This document shows, one piece after another, positions 15,542-24,864 of a stretch of 64,000 bases of DNA (the stretch's first letter is position 1; the number at the start of each line of letters is the position of its first letter). The stretch is from Pseudomonas fluorescens (GTDB taxonomy: Bacteria; Pseudomonadota; Gammaproteobacteria; Pseudomonadales; Pseudomonadaceae). The notes beneath the pieces were generated by a model. That model saw nothing but the letters and a program-made list of their open reading frames with translations, searched no databases and was not told where the DNA came from. The translations under genes and the position numbers were made by a program. The stretch lies in the NCBI RefSeq assembly GCF_002022275.1, contig NZ_MSDF01000001.1, positions 62,001 to 126,000 on the forward strand. Reading direction: 5' to 3'.

Positions 15542-16452
15542 TGAGCATGAGCAGCACACAGCACGTCCGGCTGGTTGAAGTCGGCGCTCGTGACGGCTTG
15601 CAGAATGAGCATCTGATACTCGATCCAGGCGTGCGGGTTCAGTTGCTCGAACGGCTGGCCCGCGCAGGGTTACGAACCATCGAGGCCGGGGCGTTCGTGT
15701 CTCCACGCTGGGTACCGCAAATGGCAGGCTCTGATGAGGTCTTCAAAGCCTTGCCTGTTCGCGCTGATGTGACATGGACTGCCCTGGTACCCAATATTCA
15801 GGGACTGGAAGCAGCGATGACCGCCGGGTGCCGCGAAGTGGCGGTATTTGCCGCCGCTTCCGAGGCGTTCTCGCAAAAGAACATCAACTGTTCGATCGCG
15901 CAAAGCCTTCAACGGTTTGAAGCCGTCATGGTGCGTGCCCGCGAGGCGGGCGTCAGGGTCAGGGGCTACGTTTCCTGCGTCATGGGCTGCCCCTTCACGG
16001 GCTCCGTCAAACCTGAAGCAGTCGCTGCCGTCAGTGCCTCCCTCTATAAGATGGGCTGTTATGAAATCAGTCTGGGCGACACCATTGGCACCGGCACCCC
16101 AGCAGCCACCAAGGCGTTGATCGAGGCCTGTAGGCAGGTCATTCCGGTCAACGCTCTGGCAGGGCATTTTCATGACACCTATGGCATGGCCATCGCGAAT
16201 ATATGCGCGGCGCTGGAGACTGGTGTGCGCGTCTTTGACAGCTCCGTCGCAGGTTTGGGCGGCTGCCCCTACTCCCCGGGCGCAACGGGGAATGTGGCAA
16301 CAGAAGATGTGCTGTACCTGCTCGACGGCCTGGGTATTGAACACGGGGTCGACCTTGATGGATTGATCGAGACAGGCGAATTCATCAATGCTCACCTGGG
16401 CCGCGAAACTGCATCCAAAGTCGCTCGGGCTTTACTCGCCAAACAACAATAA
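15541..16452 (+). CDS. mvaB: Hydroxymethylglutaryl-CoA lyase
   Basis: The lyase cleaves HMG-CoA to acetoacetate and acetyl-CoA. The ATG at 15541 overlaps the mvaA stop (TAATG), which fixes the start and gives 303 aa, the usual length. TIM-barrel motifs are VEVGARDGLQNE (metal and catalytic Arg/Asp), AGHFHDTYGMA (metal-binding His pair) and the HMG-CoA lyase signature around GLGGCPYSPGATGNVATED with the active-site Cys. Together with MvaA it turns mevalonate into central intermediates. The next gene starts about 30 bp downstream. Confidence 0.95.
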   Translation: MSMSSTQHVRLVEVGARDGLQNEHLILDPGVRVQLLERLARAGLRTIEAGAFVSPRWVPQMAGSDEVFKALPVRADVTWTALVPNIQGLEAAMTAGCREVAVFAAASEAFSQKNINCSIAQSLQRFEAVMVRAREAGVRVRGYVSCVMGCPFTGSVKPEAVAAVSASLYKMGCYEISLGDTIGTGTPAATKALIEACRQVIPVNALAGHFHDTYGMAIANICAALETGVRVFDSSVAGLGGCPYSPGATGNVATEDVLYLLDGLGIEHGVDLDGLIETGEFINAHLGRETASKVARALLAKQQ

Positions 16453-16480
16453 AAGCTCGCAAGAGCAGTGGGAGAATTCC

Positions 16481-16921
16481 TTGAAACCTGATCTATATGA
16501 AGTCTGGGGTGACACTGTAGACGGTCGTCACCTGATCTATGCCATTACAATAGGCGCGGTGGTCAGCCTAGGCGCGTTTTTCCTTGCGCAATTCCTTTTT
16601 ACGGCCTGGGTGAGCAACGTGCAGATGGCCCACGCTTACGCAATGCTGGTGGGCATCGTCGGTTGCCTCGCAGGCGGAGCGATCAGCGCAAAGCTGTTCA
16701 AGCCCAAGCGGCATGTAATTGAACATCAGGCTGACCCTGCCTGGCGCTCACAGGTGTTGATTGAATTACAGAATGAGTTTGGCGACCTGGGCAATATGTC
16801 CACCCTCCCCCCGGCGACGATTGCCGAGCTGAAAGAAATGGACCTCTACGATCTATTCGCCGACCACGAGAACGCTACTGCGGCTGATGCATCGACGAAT
16901 CCCAATGGAGCGCGCTCATGA
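16481..16921 (+). CDS. Small TctB-like membrane subunit of a putative mevalonate transporter
   Basis: I place the start at TTG 16481, six bases after GGGAG; the longer frame back to 16388 would overlap mvaB. The protein (146 aa) has two clear membrane spans (about residues 22-45 and 53-72), then a soluble acidic C-terminal tail (LPPATIAELKEMDLYDLFAD). It lacks the four spans of a standard TctB, so the resemblance is one of position and partner. The stop overlaps the TctA-like gene by 4 bp. It is likely an accessory subunit of that permease. Confidence 0.65.
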   Translation: MKPDLYEVWGDTVDGRHLIYAITIGAVVSLGAFFLAQFLFTAWVSNVQMAHAYAMLVGIVGCLAGGAISAKLFKPKRHVIEHQADPAWRSQVLIELQNEFGDLGNMSTLPPATIAELKEMDLYDLFADHENATAADASTNPNGARS

Positions 16922-18306
16922 TGGCGCCACTATTGGAGCAGATCCTGATCGCTTTGGGCATGGGCGTTTTGGGTGCTGTGATTTTTGCCGGAATCGGGCT
17001 TATTTCAGGCAGCGATGAAACCACTACGCTCGCCCCGCTCACTTTACTTGTCGTGCTGCTGGGTATCCCGGCGCCTGGGGTACTGACATTTTTTCTCGCC
17101 GGCGCCGTGGCCAAGCACATGACCCACGCCGTGCCGACGGCGCTGCTCGGTATTCCGGGTGACACCCTGGCGACACCGCTGATGCGTGAAGCGAATTTCC
17201 TGCGCAACCTGGGTGTGCCGCATGTAGCGCTGCGCAAGATGATCTCGGGGGCCGTGATTGCTGCGTTGATCGCTGTGCCAATGGCTGTTCTGTTTGCGGT
17301 GATGCTCGCGCCATTTGGCGACGCAATCAAGCATGCTGCACCTTGGGTGTTCCTGCTGGCGGCAATGGCCATTGCGTGGTTCTCAAAAGGCCGTCTGGCG
17401 GCGGTGCTGACACTGATTCCTTTTGTGATGGTTGTCGTGGGCCTGCAAAGCATTACCGCACAGTACGGAGTAAAACTCAGTGTTAGCTACTTCCTTGGTA
17501 TTGCCATCGGCCCGCTGATCGCGGCCCTGTTTTCCATGCTCGCGCCTGCCGAACGGGAAAGCATGCGGCGTCAGGAGATGGGTACGTTTTCCTTGTCTCC
17601 CGATGTCAAAAGCTGGGGCGGATTCTTCCCAAACCCACTCAAGGTTCTAGACAGTAAACAAAGCCTGTGGACCGCGATAACCGCCGTGATCTCCAGCGCG
17701 ACCTTTGTATTCAGTCCCGTCGCCATGACCGTCATCTTGGGCGAGCTTGTCGGCTCGCGGGTCAAGCATGTCTACCACCGCCTGACCACCGTAATCACTG
17801 CCCGTAACGGCGTAACTGAGGCGACTTACATCGCCGAAGCACTGATCCCGCTGATTGCATTTGGCTTACCACTGAGTCCGGTTGCCGCCGGTCCGGCTGC
17901 GCCATTATTCAATGCCCCGCCCCGCTTCAGCGTCGATGCCGCCAGCGGCCAAGTCAACAATCTGCACTCACTGCTCAACACGTGGGAGTTTCTGGGTTAC
18001 GGCCTGCTCGCGGTGGTGGTTGCGATCCTGATCGCATACCCCTTCACCATGAATTATGCGCACCGGGCAGCCTCCTACGTATCACGCAATATCAGCCACG
18101 AAGCTGTGATCTCAACCTTTGTAGGTCTGATTCTAGTGATCGGCATCTGGGAAGGCGGCACGCTTGGGCTGCTGGTGATTATCACTGTGGGACTGTTGGG
18201 CGGTTTCCTCTCGCGTTTTCTGGGATTCAACATCGGCGTGCAGTTCATGGGGTACTACACGGCCGTCTTAACCGTGCCGGCACTCGTTACCTTGCTCGGC
18301 TCATGA
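16918..18306 (+). CDS. TctA-family permease, putative mevalonate uptake
   Basis: This 462-aa inner-membrane protein has about 11-12 hydrophobic spans. It has the TctA-like N-terminal signature region (GMGVLGAVIFAGIGLISG), the conserved loop HAVPTALLGIPGDTLATPLM and a second inverted-half-like loop around GLPLSPVAAGPAAPLFNAPP. TctA proteins import carboxylates, usually with TctB and a periplasmic TctC. No TctC is present here. Mevalonate import is inferred from the operon with mvaA and mvaB. Confidence 0.8.
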   Translation: MMAPLLEQILIALGMGVLGAVIFAGIGLISGSDETTTLAPLTLLVVLLGIPAPGVLTFFLAGAVAKHMTHAVPTALLGIPGDTLATPLMREANFLRNLGVPHVALRKMISGAVIAALIAVPMAVLFAVMLAPFGDAIKHAAPWVFLLAAMAIAWFSKGRLAAVLTLIPFVMVVVGLQSITAQYGVKLSVSYFLGIAIGPLIAALFSMLAPAERESMRRQEMGTFSLSPDVKSWGGFFPNPLKVLDSKQSLWTAITAVISSATFVFSPVAMTVILGELVGSRVKHVYHRLTTVITARNGVTEATYIAEALIPLIAFGLPLSPVAAGPAAPLFNAPPRFSVDAASGQVNNLHSLLNTWEFLGYGLLAVVVAILIAYPFTMNYAHRAASYVSRNISHEAVISTFVGLILVIGIWEGGTLGLLVIITVGLLGGFLSRFLGFNIGVQFMGYYTAVLTVPALVTLLGS

Positions 18307-18342
18307 GCCATTCAAAAATAACAACAAACGAAGGTCGCCATC

Positions 18343-19365
18343 ATGCAAAAAAATCTTCTGGCCTCCCTGCTGTTTTTGCTCAGTGCCGGTTCGATCACGG
18401 CCCACGCCACGGACGCTGCATCCACGCTGAGTTACCCGCCTGAGGGCCGCCAGCTGCAGGCGATTCCCGCCCCGGAAAAGGACCTGCCAACCGTCACCGC
18501 AGCGCTTTGGATGAAAGTGTCAGATCAGGGGCTGCAACTGGAAGGCCCATCGTTTGACCGGGAAGGTAATTTGCTGTTTGTGGAGGTCTTCGGCGGCCAG
18601 GTGCTCAAAGTCGACACCCACGGAAAACTGAGCGTTGTAGTAAAAAAAAACCCGCTGGGCGGAGCCGGTCTGGCGATTCACAAAGATGGCCGGCTGTTCG
18701 TGGCAGGACTGGGTAACTTCAAGAACACCGGCAATCTTACGGCTTACAAACCGGACGGCTCGGGCAAGCAGGTGATCATCCCCGGGAGCCGACATTACCT
18801 GGTGGATGACCTGGTGTTCGATAACACCGGCGGCTTCTACTTCACCGACTTTCGAGGGACCTCCACCGAACCAACGGGAGGTGTGTTTTATGTGCCCGCC
18901 GACGGCAAAACCATCGTGCCGATTTTGCCAAACATGGCCATCGCCAACGGTATAGCGTTGTCCCCCGATGGCAAAACGTTATGGGTTACCGAGTTCGCCA
19001 AGGGCCTGCTGCACCGGATCGAGTTGGAGAACGCCACGACCGTTGCACCGTTCGGCGAAGCCGTGATTTATCGGTTCAACGGCCCATCGCCTGACTCAAT
19101 GCGTGTAGATCAGGACGGCAATCTCTATGTGGCCATGTATAGCCAGGGCCGCGTGTTGGTACTGAACCCCAATGGAACACCTATTGGCCAGGTCCTTCTT
19201 CCAGGTCGCGAAAACGGCCACTTCCTCAGGTCGACGAGCCTGGCCATCAAGCCTGAAACCAACGAACTCTACCTTGTCACCAACGACGGCAAGCTTGGTG
19301 AGGGGAGCGCGATTTTCAAAGCCCAAGGTTTTGCCAAGGCATTAAAACTCTATTCGCATCAGTAG
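18343..19365 (+). CDS. Secreted SMP-30/gluconolactonase-like protein, candidate mevalonolactonase
   Basis: The N-terminus (MQKNLLASLLFLLSAGS...HATDA) is a Sec signal peptide, so the mature protein is periplasmic. The rest is a six-bladed beta-propeller of the SMP-30/NHL type, with repeats such as EGPSFDREGNLLFVEVFGGQ, DLVFDNTGGFYFTDF, NGIALSPDGKTLWVTEFAKG and MRVDQDGNLYVAMYSQGRV. The metal-ligand positions Glu (near EGPS), Asn and Asp (in SPDG) look present. Family members hydrolyse lactones. It is the last gene of the mevalonate operon, 36 bp after the permease, so it may open mevalonolactone outside the cytoplasm. That substrate is inference. Confidence 0.78.
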   Translation: MQKNLLASLLFLLSAGSITAHATDAASTLSYPPEGRQLQAIPAPEKDLPTVTAALWMKVSDQGLQLEGPSFDREGNLLFVEVFGGQVLKVDTHGKLSVVVKKNPLGGAGLAIHKDGRLFVAGLGNFKNTGNLTAYKPDGSGKQVIIPGSRHYLVDDLVFDNTGGFYFTDFRGTSTEPTGGVFYVPADGKTIVPILPNMAIANGIALSPDGKTLWVTEFAKGLLHRIELENATTVAPFGEAVIYRFNGPSPDSMRVDQDGNLYVAMYSQGRVLVLNPNGTPIGQVLLPGRENGHFLRSTSLAIKPETNELYLVTNDGKLGEGSAIFKAQGFAKALKLYSHQ

Positions 19366-19417
19366 TGAACAGCGATGGCGCCACGAGGTAGTGTTCGGCG
19401 GGAGCTCAATCCGACTA

Positions 19418-19807
19418 TCAAAGCTCTCCCGTCAAAAATTGGGCTCTGCCGTGTCCAAAACTCCAATCGGAGTCGGTGTTGGTGGCAATTGATACAATCA
19501 GGTCTGTCGGCTTGATTCCGCAGTTTTCCTCCAGCGATTGCGCTAGTAATTGGTAAAACTTCACCTTATCCGCCTCAGTCCGTGGCCTACTTGTAACGCT
19601 AATCACGACGACTTTATTGGTTCGGGCAATTCCCAAACCTGTGTCCTCAACGATCATACGATTTTCGCGGTGCTCGCTGAGAATCTGATAGCGATCTCTC
19701 TCAGGTACTTGGAAAGCGTCCACCATGGCGCGATGAGTAGTGTCGAGCAGCGCCCTGATCTCTGTTTCAGAACGACCTTCGATAATGTCAATTTTGATAA
19801 GTGGCAA
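19418..19807 (-). CDS. Tautomerase-superfamily protein (MSAD/4-OT-like)
   Basis: I start at TTG 19807, with GAGGG just upstream, because the next codon is Pro (PLIKIDIIEGRSETEIRALL). In this superfamily the catalytic Pro must be residue 1 after removal of Met. The 129-aa length fits the cis-3-chloroacrylic/malonate-semialdehyde-decarboxylase-like long tautomerases. A second-half strand reads VVISVTSRPRTEADKVKFYQ, and the C-terminus WSFGHGRAQFLTGEL is typical of Pseudomonas homologues. It is cytoplasmic; the substrate is unknown. It is a single gene pointing away from the mevalonate operon. Confidence 0.85.
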   Translation of the reverse strand: MPLIKIDIIEGRSETEIRALLDTTHRAMVDAFQVPERDRYQILSEHRENRMIVEDTGLGIARTNKVVVISVTSRPRTEADKVKFYQLLAQSLEENCGIKPTDLIVSIATNTDSDWSFGHGRAQFLTGEL

Positions 19808-19993
19808 GATATTACCCTCGATGGTAGTGGAGTGCCTGCTTAGCAGGCGAGGTAGCTGAAATCGGTTTTTGATACTTGAATGCGCCAAGACTCTGTCTGA
19901 TCACCCACACCCAGCCATAGCATTTTGCTTGGTAAGTAATACAGATTGAGACGAAATCCTCTACTGCAGGCTCACCAATAGAGTGTAAGAGGC

Positions 19994-21781
19994 TTAAAAA
20001 GCAAAGCACGAGCAGCCAAACGCACCCCAGAAACCCTGGAAGTCACTGACCGGCGCATTGGAAAGCCGCGCTTTTTCATGGCTGTGGCTATGCACGCCAC
20101 ACGGGCCGCTGCACTGATGAACCTGAGCCTGCAACGGCGAGGTCGGGCGCCAGTGGCCCGGCACCTTGACCACCGGCGACCAGTCCGGCAGCACCGGCAC
20201 GCGTGGCGGTGCGAAATCTTCAAAATCGCCGGCGCCGTACACCACCTTGCCGCCGACCACGGTCAGTACCGACTCGATCCACTTGATGGCTTCTTCATCG
20301 ACACTGAAAAAGTCCGCTGACAACGCGGCGACATCCGCCAACTGGCCGACCTTGATCTGGCCCTTTTTGCCCTGCTCGGACGAAAACCAGGCACTGCCAT
20401 GGGTAAACAGTTCCAGCGCGGTGAGGCGTGGCAGGCCCTCGGCGTGCAGCTCCAGGCCGCCCACGGTGCGGCCGCTGACCATCCAGTACAGCGAGGTCCA
20501 CGGGTTGTAACTCGACACCCGCGTGGCATCAGTGCCCGCCCCCACCGGCACGCCTTCGGCGAGCATGCGCTTGATCGGCGGCGTGGCCTCAGCGGCCTTG
20601 GCACCGTAGCGTTCCACAAAGTATTCGCCCTGGAACGCCATGCGGTCCTGGATCGCAATACCGCCGCCCAAAGCGCGCACGCGCTCGATGTTTTTCGGCG
20701 TGATGGTTTCGGCGTGGTCGAAGAACCACGGCAGGCCATTGAACGGGATGTCGCGGTTGACCTTCTCGAACACGTCGAGCATGCGCGAGATGGATTCGTC
20801 ATACGTGGCGTGCAGGCGGAACGGCCAGCGCTGCTCCACCAAGTGGCGCACCACCGGCTCCAACTCCTGCTCCATGGTCAGCGGCAGGTCGGGGCGCGGT
20901 TCCAGGAAGTCTTCGAAGTCCGCCGCCGAGAACACCAGCATCTCGCCCGCGCCGTTGTGGCGCAGGTAGTCATCGCCCTTGGGCTTCTGGGTAAACAGGT
21001 TGTAGGCAATGCGCACGGTCAACTGCTCGTCCTTGGCCAGTTGCTCGATCACGGCGTAGTCGTCCGGGTAATTCTGAAAACCGCCGCCCGCATCGATGGC
21101 GCTGGTGAGGCCGAGGCGGTTGAGTTCACGCATGAACTGTCGGGTCGAGTTGACCTGGTATTCCAGCGGCAATTTGGGGCCTTTGGCCAACGTCGAATAC
21201 AGGATCATCGCGTTCGGCCGCGCCACCAGCATGCCGGTGGGGTTGCCGTTGCTGTCGCGCACGATCTCGCCGCCCGGCGGGTTGGGCGTGTCCTTGGTGT
21301 AACCGGCCACGCGCAAGGCAGCACGGTTAAGCAAGGCGCGGTCGTACAGGTGCAGCACGAACACCGGTGTGTCCGGTGCGGCCTGGTTGAGTTCTTCGAG
21401 GCTAGGCATGCGCTTTTCGGCAAACTGGAATTCATTCCAGCCGCCGACCACGCGTACCCATTGCGGGGTGGGTGTGCGGTCGGCCTGCTCTTTGAGCATG
21501 CGCAACGCGTCAGCCAGCGACGGCACGCCTTCCCAACGCAATTCGAGGTTGTAATTCAGCCCGCCACGGATCAGGTGCAGGTGCGAGTCGTTCAGCCCGG
21601 GAATCACGGTACGGCCCTTGAGATCAATGACCTGCGTACCACTGCCGCGCAACGCCATGGCCTCGCCATCGGTACCGACGGCGACGAAGCGGCCGCCACT
21701 GATGGCGACAGCGGTTGCGCGCGGATGTTCACGGTCAATAGTATGAAATTGACCATTAAATAAAATCAGATCAGCGTTCAT
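19994..21781 (-). CDS. Amidohydrolase (YtcJ-type, metal-dependent)
   Basis: This 595-aa protein begins with the usual N-terminal beta-sandwich (ADLILFNGQFHTID) followed by the TIM-barrel metal motif PGLNDSHLHLIRGG. Later ligands include FRLHATYDESISRM, WFFDHAETITPKN and the conserved Asp in PVGAGTDATRVSSYNPW. The end of the catalytic domain (LADVAALSADFF) is standard. The C-terminal about 50 residues (Cys/His-rich, HQCSGPCGVHSHSHEK) are an unusual tail. It is the distal gene of the minus-strand catabolic cluster, 214 bp after the MFS gene and separated from it by a hairpin, so it may have its own promoter. A 5' fragment of a second copy lies at 36.7-37.0 kb. The substrate is unknown. Confidence 0.88.
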   Translation of the reverse strand: MNADLILFNGQFHTIDREHPRATAVAISGGRFVAVGTDGEAMALRGSGTQVIDLKGRTVIPGLNDSHLHLIRGGLNYNLELRWEGVPSLADALRMLKEQADRTPTPQWVRVVGGWNEFQFAEKRMPSLEELNQAAPDTPVFVLHLYDRALLNRAALRVAGYTKDTPNPPGGEIVRDSNGNPTGMLVARPNAMILYSTLAKGPKLPLEYQVNSTRQFMRELNRLGLTSAIDAGGGFQNYPDDYAVIEQLAKDEQLTVRIAYNLFTQKPKGDDYLRHNGAGEMLVFSAADFEDFLEPRPDLPLTMEQELEPVVRHLVEQRWPFRLHATYDESISRMLDVFEKVNRDIPFNGLPWFFDHAETITPKNIERVRALGGGIAIQDRMAFQGEYFVERYGAKAAEATPPIKRMLAEGVPVGAGTDATRVSSYNPWTSLYWMVSGRTVGGLELHAEGLPRLTALELFTHGSAWFSSEQGKKGQIKVGQLADVAALSADFFSVDEEAIKWIESVLTVVGGKVVYGAGDFEDFAPPRVPVLPDWSPVVKVPGHWRPTSPLQAQVHQCSGPCGVHSHSHEKARLSNAPVSDFQGFWGAFGCSCFAF

Positions 21782-21923
21782 CGAATCCCCTTGAAAGTCG
21801 CAACTGCCCGTTAAACACCGCAGTGGTTGTAATGGACCTTAAGATCAAATTTCGCAATGAGGAAGCATCGTTTTGTTCACCGAACAAAACATCGATAGTT
21901 GCCGCGTTCTGTGCCAATGCGAA

Positions 21924-21950
21924 GAACCGCAGCTCAATGAGCTGCGGTTC
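21924..21950 (-). terminator. 12-bp perfect hairpin between MFS and amidohydrolase genes
   Basis: GAACCGCAGCTC (21924-21935) and GAGCTGCGGTTC (21939-21950) are perfect inverted repeats with a 3-nt loop. On the minus strand they lie about 45 bp after the MFS stop and are followed by TTCTTCGCATT, a weak T-run. It is a likely attenuating terminator. A nearly identical hairpin is kept in the degenerate copy at 37247-37273. Confidence 0.6.
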
Positions 21951-21995
21951 CGGTGTAAACAGACGACTGCGAAAGGCAGACTACGCACACAACGA

Positions 21996-23363
21996 TCAGA
22001 GCTTCACAGCGCTGGCTTCAGACTTTAGACGTGGCATAAACCACATGATCAAGCCTGCAGCGATCGCAAACGCGCCCATTATTGCCGTAACCGATGCGCG
22101 CTCTAACTCCAGCGTGAATAACACGCCCGCGAGCCAAGGCGCGATGGCGCTCCCAATGCGTCCGATGCCAATCACGAACCCTGAACCCGTAGCGAGCATG
22201 CGTGCTTCAAATACGCCGGTAGTCACAACATACAACGCGACCGTAGCTCCCGTAATAAACCCGCCCACAACTATGGCCGTCGCCCCAAGCGCCCAAACGC
22301 TTGCAGGCATCAGTCCGAAGGCGATGATTGCGATGCCAAGGCCGAAGACAGATGCAACCGATAGAAGTCGCTCATTAAAGCGCCTGGCGGCAAAAGCGAA
22401 GAACAATACCCCGGCAGCACCTGAGAGGCTGCTAGTTCCTGATATCGCGGCGGCTTGAGCCATGCTTAACCCCGCATCCACCAGCATTTTGGTTTGCCAA
22501 CTCAGGAAGAAAAAGATCGCAATCCAAGAGAGCAAGCAAAACAGTGAAGCACTCAATGTGCCGACAAAATGTCGAGCATCGAAAATGGCTAGGTACGGAA
22601 CGCTCGAATTGGACGGAGCCGCGGGTAACTCTTTCAACGGCTTGTGACCAAACTGACGCAGCACGACGTTAATCTTGTGCAATGCTCCAGCCGGACGGCG
22701 CTCGTAAAGATAGGAAATCGACTCGGGCAACTTCCAAATGACCAGCGGAACAAGCGCAATCCCAGACACGGCGCCTATGATAAAGATTGATTGCCAGCCC
22801 AATGGAGCGACCAGCAGCGCAGCCAATCCTCCGGCGATCGCACCACCAATAGGAAATCCAATCGCCTTTATTGCAATAACGAAGGCTCTGTTGCGTGCAT
22901 TGGAAAGTTCCGCGGAGATCGGATTGACGATCACCATCATCGCACCAATGCCGATGCCCGTGAAAAGCCGAACGATTGCCAGCTGTGTCAATGAGTCGCA
23001 CACAGCCGATGCCGCCATCCCCAAAATCAGGATTAACAGGCTAATAAGGACAATGGGTTTGCGACCTACGCTGTCTGCAAGCGGTGCAAGAAGAAAGGCA
23101 CCGAAGAGCGTGCCGGCCAACCCCGAAGACAGGAGGATGCCCAGCCCCCCAGGCCCGACACCGAACTGCGCTGCCAAAGCTGGCGCGACAAACGCCGTGG
23201 CGAGCAGGTCATACCCGTCGAGGGCGGAAAGCAGACCTGTAATGATGATCCCGTATATCTGATTTCGGGACATCGGAGCGGTTCGGAGAATCTCGCGCGG
23301 ATCTGTTTCCGCGCTATATTCATTTCGCACTACTGTCTCACTAGTGCCCAATATTTTATCCAT
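21996..23363 (-). CDS. MFS transporter, aromatic-acid/H+ symporter-like
   Basis: I start at ATG 23363 (GGAG seven bases upstream; protein MDKILGTSETVVRNEYSAET), giving 455 aa. Twelve membrane spans are evident. MFS signatures are GLSLLSALDGYDLLATAFVAP-like in helix 1, LLAPLADSVGRKPIVLISL (motif A between helices 2 and 3) and LLYERR after helix 6, where members of the aromatic acid:H+ symporter group keep a similar sequence. It probably imports the compound that the adjacent SDRs and NTF2-like protein process. It is in an apparent operon, 70 bp after the NTF2-like gene. The substrate is inferred only at class level. Confidence 0.88.
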   Translation of the reverse strand: MDKILGTSETVVRNEYSAETDPREILRTAPMSRNQIYGIIITGLLSALDGYDLLATAFVAPALAAQFGVGPGGLGILLSSGLAGTLFGAFLLAPLADSVGRKPIVLISLLILILGMAASAVCDSLTQLAIVRLFTGIGIGAMMVIVNPISAELSNARNRAFVIAIKAIGFPIGGAIAGGLAALLVAPLGWQSIFIIGAVSGIALVPLVIWKLPESISYLYERRPAGALHKINVVLRQFGHKPLKELPAAPSNSSVPYLAIFDARHFVGTLSASLFCLLSWIAIFFFLSWQTKMLVDAGLSMAQAAAISGTSSLSGAAGVLFFAFAARRFNERLLSVASVFGLGIAIIAFGLMPASVWALGATAIVVGGFITGATVALYVVTTGVFEARMLATGSGFVIGIGRIGSAIAPWLAGVLFTLELERASVTAIMGAFAIAAGLIMWFMPRLKSEASAVKL

Positions 23364-23433
23364 GACTTTCTCCGTATAAGTAGCCGCCCGTGTTTCACAG
23401 GTGACTCTAGGAATAAGCATTATTTAATGCGAT

Positions 23434-24048
23434 TCAGCGCAACTCACCGCTCACACTGCCTAGCCAAGTGATGGCCTCCTGCTGGATCCGCTCTTCTTCC
23501 TCACTCCCTCGAGTGGCGTAGCGACGCTGCACAGCGAAACCACACTGGTCCAACACATAGGCTAGAGCTGCGTACTCCCGGGGATGGTGCTGCAGACGAT
23601 TTCTGTCGATGTCGACCGGGCCTGCGGGGAACGTAAAGAAACTCATGTCGTAAACCACGTCGCGACGTGCAATCCTCCACTCCCCGCCTCGCTGTTCGAC
23701 ACAGTCAACAAATCGTCCATGGGTAATGAAGCCCAAATCGTGTGCGTCATCCTCCCCAATGATAGACATGGGCGTTAGTGCCAGTGCGCGGCAGCCGTTC
23801 CATTGAATCAACGGCGCGCCAATTGCGTGCCTACTGACAAAGTGGCTACGGCCCATTTTGATCGACGCATCGACAAAATCAGTAAAGAGACCTTCGAACC
23901 AGCTTAGGCTCAAAGTACCGTCCTCATGGAACAACCCGCGTAACTGCGTCCAGTCGTTCATGTCCCGATACAACCAACCTTGCATCAAACCGCCGATGGC
24001 TGATTCATCCTCAAGTCGTTGCAGGCGTTGCTCGCTTTTAAGGTTCAT
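23434..24048 (-). CDS. NTF2/SnoaL-like protein
   Basis: The 204-aa protein has a long N-terminal helix (LQRLEDESAIGGLMQGWLYR) and the cone-shaped NTF2 pattern: D-x-x-x-L-x-x-x-F-x-x-D-G-x-L in NDWTQLRGLFHEDGTLSLSW, HFVSRHAIGAPLIQWNG, then GRFVDCVEQRGGEWRIARRD. Members of SnoaL_4 act as isomerases, dehydratases or hydroxylase partners. It sits 14 bp after SDR1 in an operon, so it probably acts on the same substrate. The enzymatic reaction is unknown. A decayed copy lies at 37.37-37.87 kb. Confidence 0.8.
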   Translation of the reverse strand: MNLKSEQRLQRLEDESAIGGLMQGWLYRDMNDWTQLRGLFHEDGTLSLSWFEGLFTDFVDASIKMGRSHFVSRHAIGAPLIQWNGCRALALTPMSIIGEDDAHDLGFITHGRFVDCVEQRGGEWRIARRDVVYDMSFFTFPAGPVDIDRNRLQHHPREYAALAYVLDQCGFAVQRRYATRGSEEEERIQQEAITWLGSVSGELR

Positions 24049-24062
24049 GGCGTCACTCCGTT

Positions 24063-24812
24063 TCAGGCTGGCGCGCCGCCGCTGATCAACAAATGCTGCC
24101 CGCTGATATAACTCGCGAGCTCTCCAGCCAAATACTCAGCGGCGTTCGCAGTGTCGTCCAGGCTGCCCATTCGCCCCATAGGGTTGCTGGATGAAATGAA
24201 GTTTTTCACTTCTTCGCGTGCGCCGTTGGTGGACACGCCAGCCCCTTCGGTTGCGGTGGGCAGGATCGAGTTTACGGTGACGCCGCGCACGCCAATTTCC
24301 TTGGCCAGCACCTCGACAAAAAAGCGTGGTGCCATCTTACTGCTGCCATACAGCGCGTGACCCGGCATGGGAAAGGCGGTGGTGCTGGAGCCGACATAGA
24401 TAATCCGCCCTCCGTCGCTTATATCCCGAGCTGCGCGCTGCATGGTCAGGATCGCGCCTTTAGTGTTGACTGCGAACAGCCGGTCAAAGTCGTCTTCATC
24501 AAATGCGGTGGCAGAGCGCCCGACCAACTCAATACCGGCGTTGGCGACGACAATATCCAAGCGACCGTAGTACTCCAGCGCCATGTCGAAAAGACGATCA
24601 ATCTCTCGCTGCTTGGACACATCTGCCTTGATGGCCACGGCGCGGGCACCGATCTCTTCTATACGCTTGACCGTATCCATCGCCGCTTTTTCGCTGCCTG
24701 CATAATTGACCACAATGTCGGCCCCCAGTTGGGCGTAGCGTTCGGCAATAGCTTTGCCCAAACCGCGGCCGGATCCAGTGATCAACGCAACCTTACCTTT
24801 AAGATTTGTCAT
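24063..24812 (-). CDS. SDR-family oxidoreductase (SDR1)
   Basis: I start at ATG 24812 with GGAGGG upstream (protein MTNLKGKVALITGSGRGLGK), giving 249 aa, the classical SDR length. Landmarks are the Rossmann motif TGSGRGLGKAIA, NAG in VVANAGIE, a Ser-containing strand IIYVGSSTTAF and the catalytic YGSSK. The C-terminus SGQHLLISGGAPA suits the family. It probably uses NAD(P)(H) on a hydroxyl or keto group of an unknown substrate. It is 52 bp downstream of SDR2. Only its 3' part survives in the second cluster copy. Confidence 0.9.
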   Translation of the reverse strand: MTNLKGKVALITGSGRGLGKAIAERYAQLGADIVVNYAGSEKAAMDTVKRIEEIGARAVAIKADVSKQREIDRLFDMALEYYGRLDIVVANAGIELVGRSATAFDEDDFDRLFAVNTKGAILTMQRAARDISDGGRIIYVGSSTTAFPMPGHALYGSSKMAPRFFVEVLAKEIGVRGVTVNSILPTATEGAGVSTNGAREEVKNFISSSNPMGRMGSLDDTANAAEYLAGELASYISGQHLLISGGAPA

Positions 24813-24864
24813 GACATCCCTCCGGGCCCGCCTTCGCAAGGAAGGCAGGCCGTGAACACAAGGT

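Noticed and set aside
20399..21763. 454-codon plus-strand frame opposite the amidohydrolase gene
   Set aside because: It is antisense to a well-conserved enzyme. Its composition (His/Gln/Arg-rich) is typical of a GC-rich shadow frame, with no motif.
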